DNA of 64,000 nucleotides from Trinickia diaoshuihuensis (GCF_003390925.1 NZ_QUBS01000075.1:1-64000), one strand, 5' to 3'; shown: positions 27,234 through 37,135, counted from the first letter of the stretch. Made by a program: numbers and translations. Notes: generated from the sequence alone by a model not told the origin.

Positions 27234-27905
27234 ATGGGTTTCGAGCAACTGGCGGCGCTCAAGGCGCAGCTAACGAAGGAAGCGAAATTGAAAAAGCAGC
27301 AGGAGCGCCCGGCCGAGAAGCCCGCGCCCGCTGCGAAGCAAGCGGCGAAGCCGGGCGGTAAGCCCGCCGGAAAGCCTGCTGCGAAGGGAGAGCGCCCGGC
27401 GCGTCCCGGCGCTCAGGCGCGGGCGAACGAGAAGACGCCGCCCGTCGATCCCGTCGTGCGCGTGATCGGCAAGCTGCAAAAGCGCTTCCCGGCCGCATTT
27501 CCGAAGAATCCGGCCCCGAAAGTGCCGCTGAAGGTGGGCATTCTGGCCGATTTGATCGCGCAGGGACCGGAGCTGCAGTTGACGGAAGCCGAGATTCGCG
27601 AGGCCGTGAGCACGTGGTGCCGAGGCAGCCGTTACTGGGCCTGTTTGACCGATGGCGCGGCACGGGTGGATCTAGCGGGCGAGCCGGCGGGCACGGTGAC
27701 GGCGCGCGACGCCGCATTCGCGCGCAATCAGGCGAAGGGCGGCCAGGGCGGGCGTCGTAAGCCGCATGCCAAGGCGAGTGCGGGGCAACGCGAAGGCACT
27801 CAGGCGCAGGCAGCGCCCGATCACGACGCTGCCGCGGCCCACGAACCGGCGAAGCCCACCGAATCGGAAAGCGCGCCAGCGGGCGAGGACGCGTCCCCGA
27901 ATTAA
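27234..27905 (+). CDS. ProQ/FinO-domain RNA chaperone
   Basis: A 223-residue protein: a Lys/Ala/Pro-rich flexible N-terminus (about 1-70), a FinO/ProQ domain (about 75-150: VVRVIGKLQKRFPAAFPKN, PLKVGILADLI, then WCRGSRYWACLTDGAARVDL) and a disordered Ala/Gln/Glu-rich tail. Such proteins bind structured small RNAs and mRNA 3' ends. It starts with MGFEQLAALKAQL behind AGGACAG. It is longer at both ends than minimal FinO proteins. Confidence 0.9.
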   Translation: MGFEQLAALKAQLTKEAKLKKQQERPAEKPAPAAKQAAKPGGKPAGKPAAKGERPARPGAQARANEKTPPVDPVVRVIGKLQKRFPAAFPKNPAPKVPLKVGILADLIAQGPELQLTEAEIREAVSTWCRGSRYWACLTDGAARVDLAGEPAGTVTARDAAFARNQAKGGQGGRRKPHAKASAGQREGTQAQAAPDHDAAAAHEPAKPTESESAPAGEDASPN

Positions 27906-27996
27906 GCGCCCGGACGCACTCCTTTTTTCGTAGGCAATGGGCTTCGCAGATCGCAGCGGCGTGGGCTGGGCATTCACTGCCCGCGCGCCGCGCCGC

Positions 27997-28446
27997 TCAG
28001 CCTTCCTGTTTCCCCAGCCATCCCTCGACGAGCGAACCGAGGCCGCCGGCTTTCCCGATCGACTCAAGCACGTTGCCTGTGTCGATTTGCCCGGTCTGCG
28101 GCACTTCGCCGCCCGGCGTGGCATGGTCCACCACATGCGGCAAGATCTGCGCGAGCAACCCCGACGCTTGTTCCGGCGATACGCCGAGCTTGCCCGCTAA
28201 CTCGCTCAGCGCACCCGACCCGACCACGCTCTGGAGCGTACCGGGTGAGACCGCTTGGTTCGCCCCTGTGCCGATCCACGATCGAATCAGGCCGCCGGCC
28301 CCTTGCGATTCGAATTGTTGAATGAGTCCTTGTAATCCGCCCGGTTGATTGTTGACGAACTCGGTGACGGCCGCGAGCACGTTCTGTTGCTGTCCACCGG
28401 CATTTTGCCCGCCGAGTAGGGAACCCACGACATCGAATAGACCCAT
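27997..28446 (-). CDS. YidB family protein (DUF937)
   Basis: A 149-residue Gly/Gln-rich protein beginning MGLFDVVGSLLGG. It shows the YidB pattern NQPGGLQGLIQQFESQGAGGLIRSWIGTG and LGVSPEQASGLLAQILPHVVDHATPGG. The role of the family is not established. AGGAG upstream of ATG 28446 supports the start over an in-frame ATG 36 bases earlier. Confidence 0.88.
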   Translation of the reverse strand: MGLFDVVGSLLGGQNAGGQQQNVLAAVTEFVNNQPGGLQGLIQQFESQGAGGLIRSWIGTGANQAVSPGTLQSVVGSGALSELAGKLGVSPEQASGLLAQILPHVVDHATPGGEVPQTGQIDTGNVLESIGKAGGLGSLVEGWLGKQEG

Positions 28447-28537
28447 GGTGATGCTCCTGCTAAGTGCGGCGTTGCCCGCCAACGGGACGCCGATGCGATG
28501 CGCCGGAGGGCGCGGATTGAAGCGGACGCGGTAGGCA

Positions 28538-29029
28538 TCAAGCGCCCGATGCCGCGGCGGCCGCCGTTGCTTTGCCTTTCTTTTTCTTCTTTGCTTTCGA
28601 GTCTTGAGTAGCGGAAGCTGCCGTTGCTTGGGCCGCGGACGCCTGCGCCGTGGTTGCGGGCGAGGCCGTTGGAGCCGCTTTAGCCGACGGTTGAGTCGTC
28701 GATGACGCCGGCGCCGACGAATTCTTTTCGTGCTTGTCGTTCGCGGCGGTCGGTGGCGCGGACGTGCCGCTGATCGTCAGTCCTTCACTTTCGAGTTTCG
28801 CGACCGATTTCGCGCCGAGACCCTTCACGCGGCGAGCTAAATCGTCGGCATCTTTGAATGGGCCGTTCTTGGTGCGTTCGTCGATAATGGCTTTGGACTT
28901 GACCGGGCCGATACCCTTCAGCGATTCGAGCGTTGCTTGGTCGGCGCGATTCACGTCGACGGGTGCCGCGAATGCGGCCGACATCGTTAAGACGAATGCG
29001 GTGAGTAGCAATACAAGCTTTTTGAGCAT
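28538..29029 (-). CDS. Exported helix-hairpin-helix protein (ComEA-like)
   Basis: A 163-residue protein: signal peptide (MLKKLVLLLTAFVLTMSAAFA), then a ComEA-type HhH domain (about 22-85: VDVNRADQATLESLKGIGPVKSKAIIDER and DDLARRVKGLGAKSVAKLE), followed by a low-complexity Ala/Ser/Thr/Lys tail. ComEA proteins bind incoming DNA in the periplasm during transformation; here the long Ala-rich tail is extra. GGGAG eight bases before ATG 29029 sets the start. No other competence gene is adjacent. Confidence 0.87.
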   Translation of the reverse strand: MLKKLVLLLTAFVLTMSAAFAAPVDVNRADQATLESLKGIGPVKSKAIIDERTKNGPFKDADDLARRVKGLGAKSVAKLESEGLTISGTSAPPTAANDKHEKNSSAPASSTTQPSAKAAPTASPATTAQASAAQATAASATQDSKAKKKKKGKATAAAAASGA

Positions 29030-29403
29030 GGCTATGACTCCCGATCGACAAAGCAAACGGCAACTGGATAGACCCGTGCACTCAATTGCGTGCAGCGGAT
29101 CCGCCTCTTAATGCAATCAACAACTTACGCTGTTAATTTGCAGCTTGTCCACAGCATTGCCAACAGAAAGTGGGGATAACTCACGCAATGCGCATGGCCA
29201 ATTGTTCGTGCCGCGCGGTGTGGCCACTATGTGGTGCCTCCAAGCGCCTTTCAAGCGATGGCGGCGGCGTGCGCGCCACCGCGATGAGCGTACCGCATCG
29301 GGAGCGGCGCGGATAGAGCCGCTTGGGTTGCGAAGGCCGTCTTGGCATGTGCCGTGCTGCCTGCTCGCTCAATGTCGACTTTCCTTTGCGCGCCCCACGA
29401 ACC
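29030..29403. other. Divergent intergenic region, ComEA-like / aldose epimerase
   Basis: 374 bases without an acceptable gene. It must hold the promoters of both flanking genes, but I see no consensus pair I trust. Two DnaA-box-like nonamers (29145-29153 and 29171-29179) each differ from consensus by one base. Confidence 0.5.
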
Positions 29404-30573
29404 ATGAGAACGTTTCGCCGACCTTTCATCTCGCGTCGTATCGCCGGTGCGCTGGCGGCTGTCCTCGCGTCGCTTATGTGCGCTTACGCGTCGGCGGCGA
29501 CGGTGTCGGTCTCGGAGTCGAACTACGGCGTTACCCAAACAGGGCAAGCCGTACGCGAATACACGCTCGCCAATCGCCACGGCGTGACGCTGAAGATCAT
29601 CACCTACGGCGGCATCGTCGCGGAACTCGATGCGCCCGATCGGCAAGGGCGCGTGGCCAATATCGTTTTAGGCTTCGCCTCGTTGGCCGGTTACGAGCGC
29701 TATAACGGCAATATCCATTTCGGTGCGTTGATCGGGCGTTACGCGAATCGCATCGCGAACGGACGCTTCAAGCTAGATGGCGCGCTTTACGAGTTGCCGA
29801 CGAACGACGGTCCCAATACGCTGCATGGCGGTCCCAACAGCTTCGATTCCAAAGTATGGACGCCGGTGCGCGTATTCAGCGGTGCAACGCAAGCCGGCGT
29901 GCAGTTGCGCTACGTTAGTCCCGACGGCGAGAACGGCTTTCCCGGAAAATTGACGGCCGACGTGACCTATACGCTCACGGACGACGATGCGGTCCGCATC
30001 GAGTATCGGGCGACGACCGATAGAGACACGGTCGTCAATCTCACGAATCACAGCTATTTCAATTTGGCCGGCGAATCGAGCGGTAGCGTGGAGCGGCAAT
30101 TGATCGAGATTGCCGCGTCGCATTACACGCCGACGGATGACAAATCGATTCCGACCGGAGAAATCAGCGATGTCGCGGACACGCCGATGGATTTGCGCGC
30201 GCCGACGCCGATGGGGGCGCATTTGCGCGACGGCTTCGCACAGTTGCTATGGGCGCACGGCTACGATCAAAACTGGGTATTGGATAACGCCGGGCAGAGC
30301 AGTCCGGCGTTTGCCGCGCGCGCCTACGATCCCGATTCGGGCCGCGTACTCGATGTCTACACCACGCAGCCGGGGTTGCAGTTCTATACGGCGAATGGTT
30401 TGAACGGCAGCGTCGTAGGCACCTCGGGACGCGCTTATCGCCAAGGCGATGCGTTCGCGCTCGAAGCGGAGCATTTTCCCGATTCGCCGAATCACCCGGC
30501 GTTCCCCACCACCGAATTGAAACCCGGGCAGACGCTGCACGAAGTCACCGTGTGGAGGCTGGGCGTGCGCTGA
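29404..30573 (+). CDS. Exported aldose 1-epimerase (mutarotase)
   Basis: A 389-residue GalM-family enzyme interconverting alpha and beta anomers of hexoses. A signal peptide (about 1-31, ending AYASA) sends it to the periplasm. Family blocks: YGGIVAELDAPDRQG, GRYANRIANGRFKLDG, NTLHGGPNSFDSKVW (first catalytic-site His), NHSYFNLAGE and the C-terminal catalytic Glu region FALEAEHFPDSPNHP. Start ATG 29404 opens the signal peptide; its ribosome-binding site is weak. Confidence 0.93.
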   Translation: MRTFRRPFISRRIAGALAAVLASLMCAYASAATVSVSESNYGVTQTGQAVREYTLANRHGVTLKIITYGGIVAELDAPDRQGRVANIVLGFASLAGYERYNGNIHFGALIGRYANRIANGRFKLDGALYELPTNDGPNTLHGGPNSFDSKVWTPVRVFSGATQAGVQLRYVSPDGENGFPGKLTADVTYTLTDDDAVRIEYRATTDRDTVVNLTNHSYFNLAGESSGSVERQLIEIAASHYTPTDDKSIPTGEISDVADTPMDLRAPTPMGAHLRDGFAQLLWAHGYDQNWVLDNAGQSSPAFAARAYDPDSGRVLDVYTTQPGLQFYTANGLNGSVVGTSGRAYRQGDAFALEAEHFPDSPNHPAFPTTELKPGQTLHEVTVWRLGVR

Positions 30574-30790
30574 GATCGGCACGCGCTCGCAGCGGATCGA
30601 GCAGCGGACGCAAGCCGTTGTGATCGAGTTCTTGCATGAGCGCGAGCAAACGGCCGATTTCGCCGGGGGGAAAGCCCTCGCGTGCAAACCAGTTGAGGTA
30701 GTGGCCGGGCAAGTCGGCCATGAGCCTGCCTTTGTATTTGCCGAACGGCATGGCAAGGGTCACGAGGCGTTCGAGGTCGCGCGCATCCAT
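30545..30790 (-). CDS. DUF3820 family protein
   Basis: An 81-residue protein with the compact DUF3820 pattern VTLAMPFGKYKGRLMADLPGHYLNWFAREGFPPGEIG and LMQELDHNGL. Members have been described as putative quorum-sensing-regulated virulence factors, without a known reaction. An upstream in-frame TTG (30832) would add 14 residues; neither start has a clear Shine-Dalgarno. Its end overlaps the tail of the convergent epimerase gene by 29 bases. Confidence 0.75.
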   Translation of the reverse strand: MDARDLERLVTLAMPFGKYKGRLMADLPGHYLNWFAREGFPPGEIGRLLALMQELDHNGLRPLLDPLRARADLSARPASTR

Positions 30791-31057
30791 AAAAGCAAAA
30801 TAGCGAAGTAGTTCGTCGATCGCGGATCGCAACGTTGCATGATCGACGCCCGCATCATACGCCCTCGCGCCTCACGATACGAAAACCGAGGACAGGTCCC
30901 CATTTTCACGATGCGGGCCAATGCGTCCAATTTGCCCTTTACTCGACGAAATCCGGCAATTGCACCGAACTCTTTGACGCACCCCATGGTCAGAGTGGCC
31001 GACCTCGCAAGGGTCGTACCTACTCATTTGCTACTCGATCATGGAGATTTTTACGTG

Positions 31058-32383
31058 ATGATGAAGAGACGTCGATTCCTGGGCCAAGTGGCTGCCCTAG
31101 CCGGTAGTCATGTGTTGGTTGCATTGGGCGCCTTGGAAGCAGACGAAGCTATCGCGGCAAGCAACGTTGCCGGCACGGTCTCGGCAAAGACTGCCGCAAT
31201 TACGACATCCGTCGACGGTACGGTCATTCCTTCCGCCGGTGCGATCGTCGATCGGCTCTTGAACGTATGGACCGTCAATAACGGCTTCATTTACAAGAAC
31301 GGTGTAAAAGACAAAGACTCGTACAACGTCAGCCTGCTGCTGTGGTACGGCGGCATGATCTACCAACGCGGCACCGGCGGTCAGTTCTACGTGTTGACCT
31401 GGGCCAATCGTTGGCTTCCGTGCGCCGACCCGCGCATCCCGTTAGCAGCACCGGCGGGTGCGTTCTACGGAATCAACGGCCACTACGACTATCCGTATAC
31501 GCCGCAGCAGATCGTCGCCACCTTGCAGGCGCTCGGCTGTACGAGTTATCGCGTCGGCTGCGACGCCTCGGCCAAGCAACTGAATGCGATGATCGGGCTT
31601 GCGGACGCCTTTCGCTCGGTGAATTTCACCTTGCTGCCGCTCATCAATTTCGGCTTGCGCGACGGCAACGGCCATTTGTATCCGAACGAGGCGGCCGCCT
31701 ATTTCGCGAACCGCGCCGGGGCGGCAACGATTGCGCGCGCGCTCGCGCCGCATGGCGTGACGATGTACGAGTGCGGCAACGAACTCACGCGCGACAGCGC
31801 GATCATTTTGAATTCCACGTCCGCGGGCACGGGGCCGCGCGATTTCAATAACGCCAATTGGCCGATCTTGCGTGGTGCTATCCAAGGCATGATCGACGGC
31901 GTGAAGTCGGTCCAGCCGAACGCCAAATGCGCCGTAAACTTCACCGTCGCGGATATCGGTGCGTCCGATTTGCTCTGGGATGGCGAGCAGCCCGACGGCT
32001 CGGGCGGCTATCGGCCGATGCGCTGGGACATTACGACTTGGCACAACTACCAGCCCTACGGCGACATCTTCGAGATCGGCATCGACGGCGCCGGCCCCGG
32101 ATTCAATTTGCCGGCCTACTGCAAGGCCCGTTACGGTGTGCCGTTCATGATCACCGAGTGGAATGCGGCGCCGGAGGAAAACGAGCAGTTCCGAGCGACG
32201 TACGTACAACAAAAGATGCAGCGCTTTTACGCGGCGCGCAAAACGGAAGGTATCCAGGCGGTGATGTACTACGACTTGATCAGCGGCGACCAAACGTTCG
32301 GGATCGTGATGAACGATCTCGCGCCGATTCAGCCGACCCACACGGCGTTCAGCGCATTTACCGCGGCGAACGCCGATTTGTAG
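31058..32383 (+). CDS. Tat-exported glycoside hydrolase, clan A-like barrel
   Basis: A 441-residue protein. The twin-arginine signal (KRRRFLGQVAALAGS) predicts export of a folded protein. The barrel has VTMYECGNELTRD (probable acid/base Glu in the NE motif) and PFMITEWNAAPEE (probable nucleophile Glu), the spacing of GH5/GH39-like clan A retaining enzymes. The substrate is unknown. GGAGA lies ten bases before ATG 31058. It is convergent with the c-di-GMP protein at 32399, so a role in trimming exopolysaccharide is possible but only inferred. Confidence 0.8.
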   Translation: MMKRRRFLGQVAALAGSHVLVALGALEADEAIAASNVAGTVSAKTAAITTSVDGTVIPSAGAIVDRLLNVWTVNNGFIYKNGVKDKDSYNVSLLLWYGGMIYQRGTGGQFYVLTWANRWLPCADPRIPLAAPAGAFYGINGHYDYPYTPQQIVATLQALGCTSYRVGCDASAKQLNAMIGLADAFRSVNFTLLPLINFGLRDGNGHLYPNEAAAYFANRAGAATIARALAPHGVTMYECGNELTRDSAIILNSTSAGTGPRDFNNANWPILRGAIQGMIDGVKSVQPNAKCAVNFTVADIGASDLLWDGEQPDGSGGYRPMRWDITTWHNYQPYGDIFEIGIDGAGPGFNLPAYCKARYGVPFMITEWNAAPEENEQFRATYVQQKMQRFYAARKTEGIQAVMYYDLISGDQTFGIVMNDLAPIQPTHTAFSAFTAANADL

Positions 32384-32398
32384 GCACCGTGCGCGGCG

Positions 32399-34297
32399 CT
32401 AGGCGAGCGGTTCCGAGTCCTCGCATTCGCTGCGTAATAGTTCGGTGATGCGCTCGAACGGCATGGGCTTGCCCGTGAGGTAGCCTTGCACGATGTCGCA
32501 GCCCGCATCTGTCAGCCAAGCGAGTTGTGCCGGCTCTTCCACGCCTTCGGCGACGACGGCGATACCGAAGCTGTGCGCCATCGAGATGATGGCCGTGACG
32601 ATCGGTTGTCCCGATTGCGGCAACGGCTTCACGAAGGCGCGATCGATCTTCAGATTGTTCACCGGGAACGACTGCAGATACGACAGCGAGGAATAGCCCG
32701 TACCGAAATCGTCGAGCGATAGACGGATACCGGCCGCGCGCAATTGGCGCATTGCCTCGACCCCGGCGGTCATGTTCGCCATCAGTTGGCTCTCCGTCAG
32801 CTCGAGTTCGAGCAAATGCGGAGAAAGGCCACTTTCGGCGAGCACCGCCTTCACGTTTTCGCTGTATTGCGTTTGGCGCAATTGACGCGCCGAAACATTG
32901 ACGGCCACGTATATTGGGACCTCGGAATCCGCGTTCCAGCGTGCTGCGTCGCGGCACGCCCGGCGCAGCACCCATTGTCCCAGCGCGACGATCAGCTCGC
33001 TGTCCTCGGCCACGGGCACGAATTCAACGGGGGAGATCTCGCCGTCGGCGGGATGCACCCACCGCGCGAGCGCCTCCACGCCGATCAGTCGGCCCGTTCG
33101 GCAATCGAATTGCGGCTGATAAGCGAGACTGAGCGCATCGGTCTCGATCGCCTTGCGCAGTTCCGTCTCGAGCCGCGCACGGCGTCGCGCCTCGACGGTC
33201 ATGCTCGGATGAAACTCGACGGCCGCATTTTTCCCGGTGCTCTTGGCGGCATACAGCGCGATGTCGGCGCTGCTGACCAGTGCGGCCACATCGGCGGCAT
33301 CGTCGGGATAGACGCTCACGCCCACGCTCGCGCTGGCGACGACGCTGGCACGTGGCAAATCGAACGGACGCGCGAGGGCGCGCGCAATGCGTTCGGCCGT
33401 GCGGATACCTTCGGCTTTTTCTTTCGCGATCGCCACGAGCACGGCGAATTCGTCGCCCCCGATGCGGCTCACGAGGTCGGCCAGCCGTACGCTTTGCCGT
33501 AGCGCCACGGCGACGTGCTTGAGCAATTCGTCGCCCGCGCCATGACCGAGCGTGTCGTTGACGTTCTTGAAGTCGTCCAGGTCGACGAGAATCAAGGCGG
33601 CGCGCGAGCAGCTTTGCGTGCCGCGCTGCAATCGATCGTTCAGCGCTTCGTAGAAGGCGCGCCGGTTCGGCAAACCCGTGAGCGGATCGGTCGAGGCCAA
33701 GTACTCGAGCTTTTTCTCGGCCTGCGCGATGCGCGCGCTCATGCGCGAGGTGATCACGAACGCGATCCACAGCGCGCAGAGCGACGCGGCCAGAATGAAG
33801 AGGGCGAAGTGCGCGAGTTCGGCCGCGATCTGCTCGGTGCTCGCCACGACGACGACCGAGCCCAGCGTCTTGCCGTTTTGCGTGATGCTCGAAGCGACGT
33901 AGACGTCGTCGAACAAGAAGCGCCGGTTGGCGCCCTCGGCGTTCTTGGGCTGCGCCTCCAGCATCTCGCGCGCGGGCACGCCCGGACGTATGTAGCCAGA
34001 GAAAACCTTCCCCGCCGCGTTATAGATCATCGCGCTTTCCACGTAAGGGACCTTGCGCAGCGCGTGCAGCGTTTCTTGAGCGGAGCGCACGTCATCGAAC
34101 AGGACGGATGCCGATACGTTCTCGGCGATCATGTCGGCTTGCACGTTCGCACTCGCCGTCAACGAAGCGCGTAACGAAAATGCTTGGTAGCCGAGCAGGA
34201 CGAGGCCCGAAATCAAGAGGGCGACGCCGAATCCGGCGAGCTTGACGCGCGCCGTTTCCTTGAGCGGGCTTGGCGTGTGGTCCGCGCTTTCGTTCAT
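32399..34297 (-). CDS. CHASE8-GGDEF-EAL membrane protein (YfiN-like with EAL)
   Basis: A 632-residue inner-membrane protein: TM1 (about 20-42), a periplasmic CHASE8-like sensor (about 43-155) and TM2 (about 160-182). The GGDEF domain has an intact GGDEF and an RLAD I-site five residues before it. The EAL domain contains EALARW, NVSARQL and [13 protein letters not shown] with the following lysine. Both c-di-GMP synthesis and hydrolysis motifs are complete, so net activity cannot be read from sequence. Its ATG overlaps the YfiR-like stop (ATGA). The periplasmic domain is the expected docking surface for YfiR. Confidence 0.93.
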   Translation of the reverse strand: MNESADHTPSPLKETARVKLAGFGVALLISGLVLLGYQAFSLRASLTASANVQADMIAENVSASVLFDDVRSAQETLHALRKVPYVESAMIYNAAGKVFSGYIRPGVPAREMLEAQPKNAEGANRRFLFDDVYVASSITQNGKTLGSVVVVASTEQIAAELAHFALFILAASLCALWIAFVITSRMSARIAQAEKKLEYLASTDPLTGLPNRRAFYEALNDRLQRGTQSCSRAALILVDLDDFKNVNDTLGHGAGDELLKHVAVALRQSVRLADLVSRIGGDEFAVLVAIAKEKAEGIRTAERIARALARPFDLPRASVVASASVGVSVYPDDAADVAALVSSADIALYAAKSTGKNAAVEFHPSMTVEARRRARLETELRKAIETDALSLAYQPQFDCRTGRLIGVEALARWVHPADGEISPVEFVPVAEDSELIVALGQWVLRRACRDAARWNADSEVPIYVAVNVSARQLRQTQYSENVKAVLAESGLSPHLLELELTESQLMANMTAGVEAMRQLRAAGIRLSLDDFGTGYSSLSYLQSFPVNNLKIDRAFVKPLPQSGQPIVTAIISMAHSFGIAVVAEGVEEPAQLAWLTDAGCDIVQGYLTGKPMPFERITELLRSECEDSEPLA

Positions 34298-34830
34298 GTG
34301 ACATTCCTTGCCAAGCGGAGCAGCTTCGAGCTCAGTGTGAGATGGCGGCGCGCCGCTTCGGTGTTGTCGATATCGAATCGCAGGCGATCGCCGTCACGAA
34401 ACAGCGTGATGACATTGCGTGCGTCGCCCCCGTCGACGTCGGCCGGGCGTACGATGAGGATCGGCAGATCGCGAGCGGCTGTGGTTTTGGCCACCGCGCT
34501 CGCGCTCGCGTCGTCGGCGATGAGCACTTGGCACGCCGAAACGGCCGCGCCTTCGGGAATTGGCTTGACGCTCCAGGTCTTGCCCGATACGGCGCGTCCG
34601 GTCAGTTTGCCCAACGTCGCGCCGAGCGGAGAATGCGGATTGACGCATACGGTCAGCGCGGCGCCGTCGCCTCGCGCGGCCGGCCACTCGGTGAATTGCG
34701 TGAAGTTGTAGATGTAGGCGGCTTCGAGCGAATACAGATCGACCTGCGCGTGGGCGGACATCCGCGTGCATGCGGATGCGGCGAGCACGAGGGCCACGGT
34801 TCGATGGAGCGCGGTTCTGGCAACGTGCAT
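34294..34830 (-). CDS. YfiR-family periplasmic protein (DUF4154)
   Basis: A 178-residue exported protein (signal peptide about 1-28, ending SAHA). The DUF4154/YfiR pattern is [16 protein letters not shown], then [57 protein letters not shown]. In Pseudomonas YfiR restrains the diguanylate cyclase YfiN from the periplasm. Gene order here is TonB receptor, YfiR-like, YfiN-like, with a one-base gap before and a 4-base overlap after, so the three are one operon. Confidence 0.92.
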   Translation of the reverse strand: MHVARTALHRTVALVLAASACTRMSAHAQVDLYSLEAAYIYNFTQFTEWPAARGDGAALTVCVNPHSPLGATLGKLTGRAVSGKTWSVKPIPEGAAVSACQVLIADDASASAVAKTTAARDLPILIVRPADVDGGDARNVITLFRDGDRLRFDIDNTEAARRHLTLSSKLLRLARNVT

Positions 34831-34831
34831 G

Positions 34832-36862
34832 TCAGAAACCGTAGACGAGCTTAAGCACGAACGTCCGGCTCTGCTGTGGGATCACGTTCTGCGTGAAGTT
34901 CGGGCCGGCCGGGTCGGCGTAACGCTTGTCCGTGACGTTGTAGATCGAGAACGAGACGTCCGCGTGCGGGATGAGACGCCCGCTGCCGATCGTCAGGTTG
35001 CCGAGGCAATACCCCGGCGCGGCGCCGGCTTCGGCCAAGCGCGCGGATTCGCAGCGCAGCTCGGCCCCCACGCGCGCCGCTTGGTGAAAGAGCGGCACGG
35101 TGACGTTGAGCTTGCCGAGGTGGCGCGGCGAGTTTTGCAAGACACCGCCCGTCGCGCTATCGCGCGCGAGTTGCCACGAGTAGCTCGCCCTGATTCGGGC
35201 GACCGAGGCGATGTTTTGTTCGTAGGCGAGTTCGACGCCGTTTGCGGTGGCGTGAGCGACATTGTCGAAAATGAACAGCCCTGATGGATCGGGCGTTTCG
35301 GTAATCAGATCGTGAGCATCGTAGTGAAACAGCGATAGCGTTGCATGCGCGTTTTCGCCCAGGGCGCGTTCATACACGAACTCCGTCGTCGAAATGCGCT
35401 CGGGTTTCAGCGACGTGTTGCCGAGCTGGCCACCCGGCACAGGGATCGTGTAATAGAGTTCGTAGGCGTTCGGCGCGCGGTAAGCGCGTCCGTACAAGAG
35501 CTTGAACGTATCGGCGTTCGTCGGTTTGTAATTGAGCGCGAGACGCGGGCTGAGGTTGGTGCCGGCATTCGAATCATGGTCCAAGCGCAGGCCCGCATTC
35601 AACGTGAAGTGCCAAGGCAACTGAATTTCATCCTCGGCATACAGGCCGACGGAATTGCTGCTGCGCCGGTCATCCAACATCGGTTGGTACGGATCGGCGT
35701 TGTAGTTGTATTGATCGCGGGCGGCGTCGCGCATCGTGCTGATGCCCACGACGAACTTGTTGCGCGGTACGGTGGTCACCGTGGCATGCAGGTCGGCGCC
35801 GTACCAGATCGCCTTGTCGCCGTCGACGTTCGCCACGGCCGGTGCGCCGTACAGGCCGATGTTTTCGTAGTCGTAGCGCTCCCAATACACTTCCGACGCG
35901 ATCTCGATCCCACTCGTTACGGCACGGCTGTAGGTGACGTCGATGAAGCTGTGCGTATCGGTCGTGCCTTGCGGTGTATTGAAGAGGGATTGATACGGCG
36001 CGGTGGGTACGCCCTTCGTGCGCGACCCGTAGCCCGCGCTGATCCTAAAGCCCTGGTAGGCGAACTTGGCGAACAGGGATTGGGCGCGGTCGTAGTCGAG
36101 ATGGTGGGCGACCCCGTTGTTCTGATCCGGCGTATCGAATTCAGGGTAGTAGAGATCTTGTCCGCTGCGGTCGTACGCCGTCGCGGACAACACGAGATCG
36201 GCGCCGTTCTCGCCATGCCAGCCGTAACTCGCTCGCGCACGCTTCTCGCCGAAGCTGCCGATCGAGCCGGCCGCTTGTGCGCCGTCGATATCGCCGCCTT
36301 TCTTCGTGACGACGTTGATCACGCCGAAAAGGGCGTTCGATCCGTAGACGGCCGAGCCGGGTCCGGGCACGTACTCGATGCGCTCGACGAGATCCATGTC
36401 GAGCGGAAAGTCGTCCCCGATCGGAGCCTGATCGTAGACCGCGTCGTTGAGGCGCATGCCGTCGATCAGTAGCAGAAAGCGGCTGTTGTAGTCGCCGGGC
36501 CGCTGAAAGCCGCGTCCGCCCAAATAGGTATAGGTCCGGTCGTACGAGGTGTAAAGGCCGGGCAGCGACGCCAGCGCGTCGGCCAGCGTGCGCCAGCCGA
36601 AGGCCTGAATGTCGCTCGCCGTCAGCACGACGACCGCCGCGGGCGCGTCGGCGACGGACTGGCTCAGCAGCGTAGCAGTCCTAACTTTGACTTGCATGAG
36701 CGCCTCGAGCGGCATCGAGGCGAGATCGGGGGCGGAGCCCGCGCCGGCCGCATCGAATTGCGCGGCACCGGCGCGGCCGGCGGCGAACACGATCGACAGC
36801 ACGAGCGCAAGGCGGCACAGCGGGTGCGGGTTGACCCCGCGAGGGAAGTATTCCGAAAGCAT
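34832..36862 (-). CDS. TonB-dependent outer-membrane receptor
   Basis: A 676-residue receptor: signal region (about 1-34), plug domain (about 60-170: LLSQSVADAPAAVVVLTASDI, RFLLLIDGMRLND and VERIEYVPGPGSAVYGSNALFGVINVVTK) and a 22-strand barrel ending in FVLKLVYGF with terminal Phe. The plug resembles vitamin B12/iron-type receptors (BtuB/CirA). I start at ATG 36862, which begins the signal sequence. It is the first gene of an operon with YfiR- and YfiN-like genes, so ligand uptake may feed c-di-GMP signalling. Confidence 0.93.
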   Translation of the reverse strand: MLSEYFPRGVNPHPLCRLALVLSIVFAAGRAGAAQFDAAGAGSAPDLASMPLEALMQVKVRTATLLSQSVADAPAAVVVLTASDIQAFGWRTLADALASLPGLYTSYDRTYTYLGGRGFQRPGDYNSRFLLLIDGMRLNDAVYDQAPIGDDFPLDMDLVERIEYVPGPGSAVYGSNALFGVINVVTKKGGDIDGAQAAGSIGSFGEKRARASYGWHGENGADLVLSATAYDRSGQDLYYPEFDTPDQNNGVAHHLDYDRAQSLFAKFAYQGFRISAGYGSRTKGVPTAPYQSLFNTPQGTTDTHSFIDVTYSRAVTSGIEIASEVYWERYDYENIGLYGAPAVANVDGDKAIWYGADLHATVTTVPRNKFVVGISTMRDAARDQYNYNADPYQPMLDDRRSSNSVGLYAEDEIQLPWHFTLNAGLRLDHDSNAGTNLSPRLALNYKPTNADTFKLLYGRAYRAPNAYELYYTIPVPGGQLGNTSLKPERISTTEFVYERALGENAHATLSLFHYDAHDLITETPDPSGLFIFDNVAHATANGVELAYEQNIASVARIRASYSWQLARDSATGGVLQNSPRHLGKLNVTVPLFHQAARVGAELRCESARLAEAGAAPGYCLGNLTIGSGRLIPHADVSFSIYNVTDKRYADPAGPNFTQNVIPQQSRTFVLKLVYGF

Positions 36863-37060
36863 GGAGCAAGCGACGACAGCGTTCGTTATTTGATGTGTGC
36901 CTGCCTCTTTATCGGCTGGTGCATGCAAAGCTTGAGGGAGGCTCGCCCCAGCTTGACTTGCGGCGACTCGTGAACTAGGTTGCGACGGTAGTGCGGCGCT
37001 TGGCGGCTCGGGGGCAAACGGTCGCCGGCGGCCGAGTAATGGAACGACTGAATAAATGGG

Positions 37061-37076
37061 GTGCAAGCGCTTGCAC
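37061..37076. promoter_or_regulatory. Perfect 16-bp palindrome GTGCAAGCGCTTGCAC
   Basis: A perfect dyad with the central CG and TGnAAnCGnTTnCA layout of LacI-family operators. It lies 60 bp before the phosphoesterase start, within the divergent region shared with the TonB receptor gene. No LacI-family gene is adjacent. Confidence 0.6.
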
Positions 37077-37135
37077 GGTCGCGCGTCCGAGACGAATGGG
37101 GCGCCGCGATCGCGCGAATTCTGACGGAGAAGAGA

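Noticed and set aside
29145-29179. Two DnaA-box-like nonamers, TTGTCCACA and (reverse) TTATCCCCA
   Set aside because: Each has a mismatch, there is no DUE-like AT-rich run or dnaA/parA neighbourhood, and two near matches can occur by chance.
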